From: Spirochaetaceae bacterium
GTDB lineage: Bacteria; Spirochaetota; Spirochaetia; SZUA-6; Bin103
NCBI GenBank assembly: GCA_028818385.1
Contig: JAPPNY010000121.1
Location: 1-46,105, forward strand
Direction: 5' to 3'
Length of the DNA stretch: 46,105 bases
Shown here one piece after another: positions 1 through 11,503 of the stretch. A model generated the notes under the pieces. It saw nothing but the letters and a program-made list of their open reading frames with translations. It was not told the origin of the DNA and ran no database searches. The translations under genes were made by a program, and so were the position numbers. Numbering within the stretch: position 1 is the first letter of the stretch; every line of letters begins with the position of its first letter.

Positions 1-726
1 CAAAACCATCAATTCACGCCTGTTCAACAACTTGTGAGTTTACGGACAGGAACTATGCTAAACGCGGAAGGATCAACGGGTTCGATAAGATACGCAGGAT
101 TCGTTACCTACGGGCGCAAGTTCAATGAGATACTCCGCCTGGTAGCGTCGGAAACTGAATTGCCACCGGTCTTTAATGGGTATGACTATGACAAGTTCGA
201 TGCAGGGAAGGTTTCGCCTTACCAAAAGAAGCAGATCTTCGAGAATGTGTTTACAAACGCTAAGCTGCTGAAGGGATTCCTTGAGACCGAGATTGGCATA
301 GCTCACGACAGAGTTGTTGCTCTCCGAGACTTCCTGAAGTCTCGACTGAGAAGTGCGATCCACAAGGCTCCAGAAAACGAAGGGGACGTTCAAGACGTCA
401 TCGAGATTCTGCTCGTAGGCCAAGGAATGCAAAAAGGACAGGAATATGACCGCGAAGTTGGCCGGGTCAAAATTTCCGCGAAGGAGGCGGTTCCCGATTT
501 CGTTCTGTTCAAACGGTCTCTCGCTCTCGAGGTAAAACTGATAAAAGAGTCGCGGAGAATTCGGGAAGTCATCGATGAGATCGGTGCCGACATCGTCTCT
601 TATTCGAAGGGATATGGTCAGATTTTATTCGTTGTATACGACCTCGGACACATTCGTGACGAGGCTGAATTCTGCAGGGATTTGGAGAGTGGGATGGATG
701 TTTCGGTTGTTGTCGTAAAACATTGA
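1..726 (+). CDS. PD-(D/E)XK restriction-endonuclease-like protein (DpnII/MboI type), 5' end open
   Basis: The frame is open to the first base of the window, so the true start may lie outside; the first internal starts are GTG at 34 (230 aa) and ATG at 55. Numbering from GTG 34, the C-terminal half shows a PD-(D/E)XK core: PD at 154-155, then E166-V-K168 after a short beta strand, followed by a helix and the strand ILFVVYD (197-203). This layout resembles the DpnII/MboI-like nuclease family; I infer it from motif order, not from a search. The gene is much AT-richer than everything to its right. It ends 6 nt before hsdR, so it probably belongs to the same restriction operon as an extra nuclease. 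A role as an accessory anti-phage nuclease is inference. Confidence 0.65.
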   Translation, partial: QNHQFTPVQQLVSLRTGTMLNAEGSTGSIRYAGFVTYGRKFNEILRLVASETELPPVFNGYDYDKFDAGKVSPYQKKQIFENVFTNAKLLKGFLETEIGIAHDRVVALRDFLKSRLRSAIHKAPENEGDVQDVIEILLVGQGMQKGQEYDREVGRVKISAKEAVPDFVLFKRSLALEVKLIKESRRIREVIDEIGADIVSYSKGYGQILFVVYDLGHIRDEAEFCRDLESGMDVSVVVVKH

Positions 727-732
727 CATGAA

Positions 733-3688
<2,956 letters not shown>

Positions 3689-3702
<14 letters not shown>

Positions 3703-4024
3703 CACGAGCCATAAGACCCTGCGGCGCCGCGCCGGCGACTGGGCGCGGCGTCTCGACGTTCGGCCGCGGGCGGTTCGCATCCGCCCCATGACGCGCAAAT
3801 GGGGCTCCTGCTCCACCCTCGGGATCGTCACCCTCGCCGCCGACCTGGCCGACCAGCAGCCGGGCTTTCAGGACTTCGTCATCGCCCACGAGCTGCTGCA
3901 CTTGCGCGTGCCCAACCACGGCCGGCTGTTCAAGGCGCTGATGTCCGCCCACGTGCCGGCTTGGAAGACCTACGAGATGGAGCGTCGCGGGTGCCGATAT
4001 AATGCGCAAAACCGGATGACATGA
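3689..4024 (+). CDS. Short YgjP-like (DUF45) zinc metallopeptidase
   Basis: This 111-aa protein carries the zinc-peptidase signature HELLH (67-71) with a third histidine at H77 in the context VPNHGRLF, as in the YgjP/DUF45 (WLM/SprT-like) group. Full-length YgjP proteins are about twice as long, so this is a short form with little before the KWGSC motif (37-41). Short versions are often found next to type I restriction genes. It overlaps the end of hsdR by 14 nt, and its stop overlaps the AIPR start in an ATGA, so the three genes are likely translationally coupled. Its substrate is unknown; processing of a defence protein in the operon is a guess. Confidence 0.85.
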
Positions 4025-5691
4025 TGTCTCTCGCTACCCAGATCATCGACCAGCAGGTATCCGGCATCGTCGAACGACACTCGGACGACTTCGCCGACGA
4101 GCTTCGGCTGGGCAAGGATGAACGGAAGATACGGTCGGCAGCGTTCGTGTTCCTGGTCGCGAGGACCGCATTCGACCTCACGGATCAGGAGACGATCGAC
4201 GGGATCGTCGACGGCGGCAACGACTTCGGAGTCGACGCACTGTACTTCGAGCCACCCGATGGTGGTGGGCTGCCGATTACGCTGATACAGGGAAAATATC
4301 GAACGACCCTGCGCGGCGACGCGGCGTTTCCCGAAAACGCGATCGCAAGGATCGTCGACGCGATCGGTGCGCTGTTCGATCCGGAGAAACCGGTAACGTT
4401 GAACCCGCGGCTGAACCGGCGGGTCGAAGACATCCGTTCGTTCGTCAAGGATGGTGCGATTCCGCGCGTGACGGTGGTCGCTGCCAACAACGGAGCCCGG
4501 TGGACCGGGCAGGCGCAGCAGCGAATCGACAATGCCGCGCACGAGTTCGGCGAGCAGGTCGAGTGGCGCTATGTCGGACCGGACGACCTCCTGGCCCTGT
4601 TGCAGGCTCGGAAGCCGATCAGCACCGAGCTGCAGTTTACCGGGAACGCGACGGTGGAGACCTTCGATTTTCGGCGTGTGCTGACCGGGCGAATGTCGGT
4701 GGCCGAGCTCGCGCGTCTGACCGACAGCTACGGCAATCAGCTCTTCGAGAGGAACATACGCCGTTATCTCGGACTTGCCGGCAACCGCGTGAACGAGGCG
4801 GTTGCGGCCACGCTGCGCAGCCGGGGGGAGCGCTCCAGTTTCTACTTCTACAACAACGGCATCACGATCACCTGCTCTCAGTTCCGTCACAATGCCCTGC
4901 AGCGGGACAACTGGAGCGTCCAGGTGAATGATCTGCAAATCGTCAACGGCGGGCAGACGGCACGCACGGTGCAGCAGATCGCCAAGGAGCTCGGGCCGGA
5001 GATCGCGGAGGCGGAAGTGTTGGTCCGCATCTACGAGCTTCATCAGGACGACACCGAGCTGGTCGAGGCGATCACTTTCGCGACGAACAGTCAGAACCCG
5101 GTGGATCTGAGGGATCTGAAAGCGAACGATCAGCGACAAGAGGACCTGCGCACATCGATTGCCGGGCTGGGATACACGTACCGGACCAAACGCGAGGACC
5201 GCCACGTGGCATCCGAGGAGTTCACGAGCGCCGTGATCGCCGAGGCCGTATTGGCAGTCTGGCGTCATCGACCGCATCAGGCGAGGTTCAACAGCCGCGA
5301 GCACTTCGGCGCCCTGTACCACACGATTTTCGCGCGCGATCTGAACGGTGCTCAGGCCATCATCGCCGCCTTGTTGCTGCGGCATGCCGAAAACCGCCGC
5401 AAGAGGCCGCCGGCAGACGCTCCCGACTTTCTCGCGTACGGATCCCGGTTCGTCGCCATGCTCATGGGACATTATCTCCTGGAAGACCTGGGCATTGTGC
5501 TCGACGAGCTCGACCATCGCAATTTCCGATCAGCGAGAGACTTGATGGAACGGCAGGCGCCCGACTACCTGGCCCGTGCCGAGGGAGAGATCGAAGCGGC
5601 GCTTGCCGGACTGTTTCAAGGGAGGGAACGGACGCTCCAGCGGCTTTCTGCGGCCTTTCGCCGAGCGGACCTGATCGACGAGCTCTTGTGA
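4021..5691 (+). CDS. AIPR-family abortive infection / phage resistance protein
   Basis: This 556-aa protein has the two signatures I associate with the AIPR family: SSFYFYNNGITI (272-283) and LQIVNGGQTA (305-314). Such proteins occur in anti-phage islands and are named after an abortive-infection locus. The N-terminal part also shows a restriction-enzyme-like pattern: GGNDFGVDAL (65-74), then LIQGKY (88-93). This fits a D72 ... Q90-x-K92 variant of the PD-(D/E)XK core, as in Mrr-like nucleases, so nucleic-acid cleavage is plausible but inferred. Translation starts in an ATGA overlap with the metallopeptidase gene. It is the last gene of the island; downstream lies a 276-bp convergent gap. ATG 4024 is a possible second start. 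Confidence 0.88.
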   Translation: MMSLATQIIDQQVSGIVERHSDDFADELRLGKDERKIRSAAFVFLVARTAFDLTDQETIDGIVDGGNDFGVDALYFEPPDGGGLPITLIQGKYRTTLRGDAAFPENAIARIVDAIGALFDPEKPVTLNPRLNRRVEDIRSFVKDGAIPRVTVVAANNGARWTGQAQQRIDNAAHEFGEQVEWRYVGPDDLLALLQARKPISTELQFTGNATVETFDFRRVLTGRMSVAELARLTDSYGNQLFERNIRRYLGLAGNRVNEAVAATLRSRGERSSFYFYNNGITITCSQFRHNALQRDNWSVQVNDLQIVNGGQTARTVQQIAKELGPEIAEAEVLVRIYELHQDDTELVEAITFATNSQNPVDLRDLKANDQRQEDLRTSIAGLGYTYRTKREDRHVASEEFTSAVIAEAVLAVWRHRPHQARFNSREHFGALYHTIFARDLNGAQAIIAALLLRHAENRRKRPPADAPDFLAYGSRFVAMLMGHYLLEDLGIVLDELDHRNFRSARDLMERQAPDYLARAEGEIEAALAGLFQGRERTLQRLSAAFRRADLIDELL

Positions 5692-5967
5692 AGTGGCGAC
5701 GACGGTGATCGGCCCGCTGGCGGCGGCGGGATGTACGGGAGAACGGACAGTCCCCGTGTGCCGAGCGATCGGAGGCCGTGTGCGGGCCGTGGGGGCGCCA
5801 AGAGGGGCAGATGAAGTGACCCCTCCGACTACTCCGTTGCCGGAGAGAGCACCCATGGCGCTCTTGTCATCGGAGGGGGACCTTTCTGACCGAAGGTACC
5901 CCTGCGAAGAAGGCGCGTCCATCGAACAACATTCCAGACGTCTGCGAGCATACCCATGCCCGAGCAG
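5692..5967. other. Convergent intergenic gap with a possible branched RNA structure
   Basis: There is no credible gene here. Near its middle an outer 9-bp perfect stem (5820-5828 with 5870-5878) encloses two 5-bp hairpins: CTCCG-ttgc-CGGAG (5832-5845) and AGAGC/GCTCT (5846-5864). This could form a three-way junction or serve as a bidirectional stop between the convergent AIPR and methyltransferase genes. No U-tract is visible. Confidence 0.3.
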
Positions 5968-6762
5968 CTACAGACGGATCCCGCTGTCACGGTGGACGGC
6001 GACGAGGTTCTGGCCCCACTCGCCGGTCTGGAGGAGTACCTCGAAGCCGTAGGACTCGACTTCCTTCCGCAGCCGCGGGCCGGTGCGATAGCGGCGAAAC
6101 GGGAAGAAGCGCGCCCCGCCGACGGTGATGGCGCCGTCGATCTCGACCTCACCGTCGTATGGCCGGTAGTACAGGTCGGTGTCCGGGTCGTACAGGCAGT
6201 CGTCGTCGTAGCCGTCGAACACGCGTCCCGTCCCGCGGTCGACCACCTGCCGGTCGGGGTGGTGACGGGTGGTTTCGTACATCGCGGTGCTGACCAGGTA
6301 GCAGCCGCGTGGGCCGAGTCGGGCCTTGACGGCGCGGAACACCGCCTCCCGGTCCGCGTCGAGGGCGATGCCTTGCAGGCAGTAGCTGTCGACGATCAGG
6401 TCGTACGCCGGCCCGGCATGCGGGATGCGCGTGACGTCCATGACCTCGAAGGTCGCCTCGACGCCGCGCGCCGACGCGTCGCGCCGGGCCTGCGCGATCG
6501 CCTCCGGGATGACGTCGATCCCGTGCACCCGGAAGCCGTGGGCGGCCAGGAACAGCGCGCCCGGCCCCACCCCCGTTCCCAGCTCCAGCGCCGTGGGCTG
6601 CTCCCTGGCGAACCGGAGCCGGGGGATCACCGCTTCCAGGAAGCCGCGTGACGAGAAGTACGCGCCATCCGTCCCGCCGTACTTCATCTTCGCCCTCACA
6701 TCGACGCCCCTGTCTCCCATCTTCCGGTAGCGCGTGGAGTTCTCCCGGAGGTAGTTCTTCAT
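5968..6762 (-). CDS. Class I SAM-dependent methyltransferase
   Basis: This 264-aa protein has a Rossmann-type methyltransferase fold: motif I LELGTGVGPGAL (59-70), the acidic ribose-binding strand HGIDVI (80-85), the motif II region EVMDVTRIP (106-114) and YDLIVDSYCLQGI (120-132). There is no NPPY/DPPY catalytic motif, so it is not a typical adenine or N4-cytosine DNA methylase; a small-molecule or protein target is more likely. The start is fixed by an ATGA overlap with the stop of the SNF2 helicase gene upstream, so the two are probably made together. The C-terminal part is rich in Asp, Tyr and Arg and has no motif I recognise. Confidence 0.85.
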   Translation of the reverse strand: MKNYLRENSTRYRKMGDRGVDVRAKMKYGGTDGAYFSSRGFLEAVIPRLRFAREQPTALELGTGVGPGALFLAAHGFRVHGIDVIPEAIAQARRDASARGVEATFEVMDVTRIPHAGPAYDLIVDSYCLQGIALDADREAVFRAVKARLGPRGCYLVSTAMYETTRHHPDRQVVDRGTGRVFDGYDDDCLYDPDTDLYYRPYDGEVEIDGAITVGGARFFPFRRYRTGPRLRKEVESYGFEVLLQTGEWGQNLVAVHRDSGIRL

Positions 6763-9700
6763 GCGAGCGGCTGCCGCAGCAGCTCCAGCAACTCGGCCGG
6801 ATCCAGACGCGCGGCCTCGCCGCCGGTCGCAAGCAGGCGGCCGGCGAGTTCGCGCTTGCTGTGGTGCAGGTCGACGATCTGCTCTTCGATCGTGCCTGTG
6901 GTGACCAGGCGGTAAATCGTCACCGGGCGGGATTGACCGATGCGGTGGGCGCGGTCCGACGCCTGATCCTCGACGGCCGGATTCCACCACGGGTCCATGT
7001 GGATCACGTAGTCGGCAGCCGTCAGGTTGAGTCCGACGCCTCCCGCCGTCAGGGAGATCAGAAACACGTCGCCCTGCCCGGCCTGGAACGCGGCGACCCG
7101 CTCGCGGCGCGCCTTCACGGCGGTGCTGCCGTCGAGGTACTGGTAGCTGACTTCCGACTCCTGCAGGCGTGCCTCGATCAGCTTCAGGTGTCCGACGAAC
7201 TGCGAGAACACCAGCACCTTGTGGCGGTTCGCGAGCAACTCGGCGAGCGTCTCGGCGAATATCGCCAGCTTTGAGCTGGGCGGCGCGTCGGCCGGACTTA
7301 CCAGCGCCGGGTTGCAGCACGCGCGGCGCAGGCGCGTCAGGTGCGCGAGCATCAGCATCCGTCCGTCGTCGTCCGCGGCACCGCCGGCGCGCAGCGCCTC
7401 CAGGTCCTCCACCGCGCGCCGGCGGAGCGCCTCGTAGAACGACGCCTCGGCCGGGGACAGCTCCACGCGCAGCGTGACCTCGGTACGGGGCGGCAGATCC
7501 TCCAATACCTCCGACTTCAATCTCCGAAGCACGAACGGCGCCACCATGCGTCGCAGCCGCGCCCGCGCCGTGCCGCTCGCTTCCGCCTCGATCGGCGTGG
7601 CGAAGATGCGCCGGAACTGTTGGAGCGAACCAAGCATTCCGGGGTTGATGAAGCTGAACAGCGAGTGCAGGTCCGTCAAGTTGTTCTGGATCGGCGTCCC
7701 GGTGGTGACCATGCGAAAGCCGGCTTCGAGAGCTCGGGCGGCGCGCGAACGCTTGGCGGCCGGGTTCTTGATCGCCTGCGCCTCGTCGAGCACCGCGCTG
7801 TGCCAGGCGATGCCGCAGAGCCGCTCCGCGTCGATATGCAGCAATGCGTACGTGGTGACAACCAGGTCGAACGGGCCGAGGTCTTCGAGCATGGCGGCGC
7901 GCGCGTCCGCGGCGCCGATGCAGGCGCGCACGTTCAGCGTCGGCGCAAAGCGGCGCGCCTCGTCGATCCAGTTGGCGGCGACCGAGGTCGGCACTACCAC
8001 CAGCGCCGGTCCGTCCGGGGCGCGTTCCAGTAGCAGCGCCAGCGCCTGCACGGTCTTGCCGAGCCCCATGTCGTCGGCCAGGCAGGCGCCGGCGCCCCAG
8101 CGGCTCAGGCGCGACAGCCAGCGGAACCCCTCCTGCTGGTAGGGACGCAGTTCCGCCTGCAGCGTGCTCGGCACCTCCGGTTCGTACTCCTGCGCGTCGC
8201 GCAGCCGCTGCCGTCGCGCGCGCCACTCCGGGTCGGCGTCGAGCCGGGTCCGGTCGATCCACTCGTGGAGGCCGAGCGCGGCAAGCGGATGCAGGCGCTG
8301 GGCGCCGCGCGCCGCCAGCGACGACACGCTGCGCAGATCGTCCAACTGCCGACGGAACGACGCCGTCAGCGAGAGGAACTCGCCCGCCGCGAGCTCCAGA
8401 AATCGAGAGCCCGGATTGGCGTCCAGCAACGCGAACAACTGTTTCAGGTTGAGCGCCCGGCGCTCGTCGATCCTGAGCTGGCCGGATGCCTGCACCCACT
8501 CGTCGGCCGCCTTGATCTTCAACCGGAACTGCCGGGTATCGGCGCGCCCGACGATCTTGAATCGCTCCCCCTGCGGCCACAGGCAACGTGCCCCGGCAGC
8601 GTCAAGCTGCTCCAGCAACTCGAGTGCGCCGGCGGCATCGGCCACCTCCACGGACCACGGCGCCGCGTCGGTGCCGGCGAGCCGCGGACACGCCGCCGCG
8701 AGCCGCTCGGCAGCCTCCCGTTCCGCCGTGAGGTCGCGCCGCGCCTGCACGGATTCGCCGACCTGCCGGCCGAACACCAGCGCCCCGCCCGCGCCGGGTG
8801 CGAAGAAGGCTCCAGACCCCGGGACCGGCTCGACCACCACCGCTGCGGCCAACCCGTCGCTGTACGGCTCCAGCCGCACGCGCGGCTGCGCGTCCGCCTT
8901 GATGAGGCGCGCCGAGCTGGCGCTGCCGTCGACGCCGCCATGAATGCGCATCACCGGCACGAGCGCGGACGCAGCCTCCAGGAGCCGGGGTCCGGCCTCG
9001 GCTGGCAGCGTCAATCCCCCCTTCGGGATGATCTTCCGCACGCGGTGGTGATCGGCGGTGAGCCTGATCACCTCGCACCGCCGTGCGCCCACCAGCCGGA
9101 CGTGGTAGCGCTCGCCGTCCCAGTCATCGGGCATGATGACGGCGTGCACGTCGCCGGCCTTCTGTTCGATGACCAACTCCGGCTCGGTGCGGACGACGTC
9201 GACGGAGTCCCCGGCCGCATTGAAAACGTGAGGATGACCCGCGAGCTCGAACAGCATCGGTTTCGTCAGGCGTTCATCCGCTGCCGTTTGCAGACCGAAC
9301 TGTTCGCGCTTGACCACCTGGGCGGCGGCGCGGTCCTGCGCACGCAGGACGTCGAGCTTGCCGGCCCGGCCGAGCAGCCACTGCAGCGACCGGACACCGC
9401 CCTTCGTCCACCCGCCGTCCTTGCCGCGGCGCTGCTCCCGCGGCGTCACGATGATGGCGTCCGCGTCGTGCTGCAGCTCCCAGATCAGTCGACTCTCGGC
9501 ACTCCTGCCGGCCTTGGCCTCCTTGCCGCGGATCTCGAATGCGAATCGCTCCAGCGCTCTCAGCGGGAACTCCCACTTCGCCGACGCGGGCACGACGTCA
9601 ACCAGCGTACGTGTGCCGAGTTGTCGGTGCAGCGCCGCTCCCTGTTCGCCCAACGCCGCCGGCGGCCGATCGACGCGAGGATTCAGCGCCGTGCCGGCGT

Positions 9701-10913
9701 CGCCGATGATCGCCAGACATTCGGCGTGCGCCCAGTGAAACCCGTGCGCCGCGAGTCGATCCACGTAGCGGCCGAAGTCGTAACGCGATTCGCGCGGTAC
9801 GTACGGGCTGATGACCCGCTTCGCCCAGCAGTAGACCAAGCCGTTCAGCAGGCCGCGGATGTCGTCAGAGACGTCGATCGGCGGGCGGGGCGCCGTACCA
9901 GCGCGGAGCTCGGCGGCCGACTCGACGGCGTCGAGCGCCGCCTGCGGAGCGCCCTGCGTTCGTCCGGCATGCAGGACGTCTGCGAGCAGGGCGCGGTTCG
10001 CCGGCGAGTCGGCACGGACGAGTGACAACAGCGACAGGATGAACGGAATGGAGCGCGGAACCCGCGTGCGGTGTCGGGTCGCGGCTCGCTCGGCGGCGAT
10101 GGCCGTCTTGATGGAACGGAGCGCGGCATCGTCGTCCCCGCGGAGGGTCGCGGTCAGCGCCTGCGCGGAGCCACGGTCGCTGCCGACGTGTCGGTCGTCC
10201 CGTGCCGGTGAGGGAAGTTCGTCGAAGACGGCTGGTGCGTCGTCCAGCCGCCCCTGCAGGATGCGGATGAAGGCGACGTCGACCGCGAACCGCTCCGGAG
10301 TGGAGCCGATCTCCCGGCAGGCGGTGACCACCGGTTCCGGCGGCGCGGCACGCTGGACCACCTCGTCCACACAGCCTCTGAGCGCCGCCTCCCGGTGCTG
10401 CTCGGGCAGCGCGGCGAGCAGCCCGTCCGAGCCGGGTTGTGCCAGGAAGCCCCAGTCCGAGTCCTCGACGTGTTTGGGCAGGAGATCGAATCGACCCGCA
10501 ACCGTGGCGCACCGCAGCTTCATGAGCCCGGCCCCCGGCCGTCCGAAACCGTAGGGCGACGGCTTGGCCTTGTCGTGGGCTGCCCGGATCGGCTCCAGCA
10601 GGTCGAGACGGTGCGCTTCCCTGGTCAGCCACGTCGTCCACAGTGGCTCGATCGTCATGATTCGCGAGTCGTGACCCGAGCGCTTGGCGATCCCGCGCCG
10701 TTCCAATGCGCCGGCCGCCTTCGCGGCGAGTGTGGCCGTGACGTTACGGCCGCCGGCCTTGAGACCCGACAGCCGCAGCATGCGCACCAAATCGACGGCG
10801 CCATACGGCAGCGGACTCAGGACGCCGCCGACCAGCGCCGTGAGCCGCACCGACGGCGTCAGCGTACGGAACACGGCTTTCATGTCGGTTGTCTCGGGCT
10901 CGGAGAGCTTCAT
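6759..10913 (-). CDS. SNF2-family DEAD/DEAH-box helicase/ATPase
   Basis: This large protein (1384 aa from ATG 10913) has a SNF2 ATPase module in its last 450 or so residues. It shows Q-motif context RPYQQEGFRWL, motif I DMGLGKT (948-954), motif II DEAQ (1043-1046), motif III TGTPIQN, the SNF2-typical LRRLKSEV block, and helicase C motifs FSQF, LTAGGVGLNL and ASDRAHRIGQ. The first 900 or so residues have no motif I recognise, only a mixed alpha/beta composition; no SWIM zinc cluster is visible. Such proteins move along duplex DNA or remodel protein-DNA complexes. A reading frame continues 15 codons upstream, but those codons lie in a repeated TACnnGGTA stretch, so ATG 10913 is chosen. It ends in an ATGA overlap with the methyltransferase gene. 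Confidence 0.92.
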   Translation of the reverse strand: MKLSEPETTDMKAVFRTLTPSVRLTALVGGVLSPLPYGAVDLVRMLRLSGLKAGGRNVTATLAAKAAGALERRGIAKRSGHDSRIMTIEPLWTTWLTREAHRLDLLEPIRAAHDKAKPSPYGFGRPGAGLMKLRCATVAGRFDLLPKHVEDSDWGFLAQPGSDGLLAALPEQHREAALRGCVDEVVQRAAPPEPVVTACREIGSTPERFAVDVAFIRILQGRLDDAPAVFDELPSPARDDRHVGSDRGSAQALTATLRGDDDAALRSIKTAIAAERAATRHRTRVPRSIPFILSLLSLVRADSPANRALLADVLHAGRTQGAPQAALDAVESAAELRAGTAPRPPIDVSDDIRGLLNGLVYCWAKRVISPYVPRESRYDFGRYVDRLAAHGFHWAHAECLAIIGDAGTALNPRVDRPPAALGEQGAALHRQLGTRTLVDVVPASAKWEFPLRALERFAFEIRGKEAKAGRSAESRLIWELQHDADAIIVTPREQRRGKDGGWTKGGVRSLQWLLGRAGKLDVLRAQDRAAAQVVKREQFGLQTAADERLTKPMLFELAGHPHVFNAAGDSVDVVRTEPELVIEQKAGDVHAVIMPDDWDGERYHVRLVGARRCEVIRLTADHHRVRKIIPKGGLTLPAEAGPRLLEAASALVPVMRIHGGVDGSASSARLIKADAQPRVRLEPYSDGLAAAVVVEPVPGSGAFFAPGAGGALVFGRQVGESVQARRDLTAEREAAERLAAACPRLAGTDAAPWSVEVADAAGALELLEQLDAAGARCLWPQGERFKIVGRADTRQFRLKIKAADEWVQASGQLRIDERRALNLKQLFALLDANPGSRFLELAAGEFLSLTASFRRQLDDLRSVSSLAARGAQRLHPLAALGLHEWIDRTRLDADPEWRARRQRLRDAQEYEPEVPSTLQAELRPYQQEGFRWLSRLSRWGAGACLADDMGLGKTVQALALLLERAPDGPALVVVPTSVAANWIDEARRFAPTLNVRACIGAADARAAMLEDLGPFDLVVTTYALLHIDAERLCGIAWHSAVLDEAQAIKNPAAKRSRAARALEAGFRMVTTGTPIQNNLTDLHSLFSFINPGMLGSLQQFRRIFATPIEAEASGTARARLRRMVAPFVLRRLKSEVLEDLPPRTEVTLRVELSPAEASFYEALRRRAVEDLEALRAGGAADDDGRMLMLAHLTRLRRACCNPALVSPADAPPSSKLAIFAETLAELLANRHKVLVFSQFVGHLKLIEARLQESEVSYQYLDGSTAVKARRERVAAFQAGQGDVFLISLTAGGVGLNLTAADYVIHMDPWWNPAVEDQASDRAHRIGQSRPVTIYRLVTTGTIEEQIVDLHHSKRELAGRLLATGGEAARLDPAELLELLRQPLA

Positions 10914-10920
10914 CGATGCA

Positions 10921-10938
10921 TACCTGGTATACCTTGTA
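10921..10938 (-). promoter_or_regulatory. Tandem 9-mer with GGTATACC palindrome upstream of the SNF2 gene
   Basis: On the + strand TACCTGGTA (10921-10929) is followed directly by TACCTTGTA (10930-10938), and the junction forms the palindrome GGTATACC (10926-10933). It lies 8-25 nt before the SNF2 start and could be an operator or part of the promoter. This is inferred from symmetry only. Confidence 0.25.
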
Positions 10939-10954
10939 TTGGGTGCGTACCGCG

Positions 10955-11503
10955 TCAACGCTCGTCCAGTAGGGCGACGAGCCTGCGGACCGTGTTGTGG
11001 TTGCGGACCGTCACCCGCCGGTAGACGGGAAGGGTCGGCAGTTTCATGAACGCCGAGCGCGTGATGCGGTCCTTCGTGGCCGACCAGAACACGATACCGG
11101 GCCCCGCGGCGACCGTTTCGATGTCCGGCTTGGCCGGCGGCAGGTTGGCCAGCACCTCGTCGGCGGTCACGCCGGCCAGGGTGAACAGCGCGTTGTGCCG
11201 GCAGGCAGCGTCGTTCCCCCAGGCCGGCGGCGCGGCGCCGAGCGCGGCCGCATACCCCGCATGCGAAAGAACGACCGAGCGCGCGGCGTACGAGAAGCGA
11301 TCGGACAGCGCCTGCTCCACGTCCGCATTGAGCTCCGCTACAGCCGTCGCCGCCGTCCGGAAGAGGACGTTGCCGCTCTGGATGTAGGTGCGTACCCGAT
11401 TGAAGCCGAGGTCCTCGAAGCAGCGGCGCAGGTCGTCCTTGCCAATGAGGTTCTTGCCTCCCACGTTGATGCCGCGCAGGAGGGCCAGGTAGCGCTCAGA
11501 CAT
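10955..11503 (-). CDS. DUF1697 family protein
   Basis: This 182-aa protein begins with the family signature LALLRGINVGGKN (6-18) and contains RTYIQSGNVLF (38-48) and, near the end, TVRNHNTVRRLVALL (165-179), all typical of DUF1697. The length matches the family. Function is unknown; I infer a cytosolic protein since no signal or membrane segment is seen. It starts inside the end of the flavoenzyme gene (8-nt overlap) and ends 41 nt before the SNF2 gene. Confidence 0.9.
   Translation of the reverse strand: MSERYLALLRGINVGGKNLIGKDDLRRCFEDLGFNRVRTYIQSGNVLFRTAATAVAELNADVEQALSDRFSYAARSVVLSHAGYAAALGAAPPAWGNDAACRHNALFTLAGVTADEVLANLPPAKPDIETVAAGPGIVFWSATKDRITRSAFMKLPTLPVYRRVTVRNHNTVRRLVALLDER

Noticed and set aside
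6763..8586. Upstream open frame continuous with the methyltransferase on -
   Set aside because: The stretch overlaps the SNF2 helicase domain in another frame and has biased Arg/Gly/Ala composition; the methyltransferase begins at ATG 6762.
8265..10025. Long open frame on + opposite the SNF2 gene
   Set aside because: It reads through the complement of a well-supported helicase; its product is a low-complexity Arg/Pro/Ala-rich sequence with no motif, as expected for antisense frames in GC-rich DNA.
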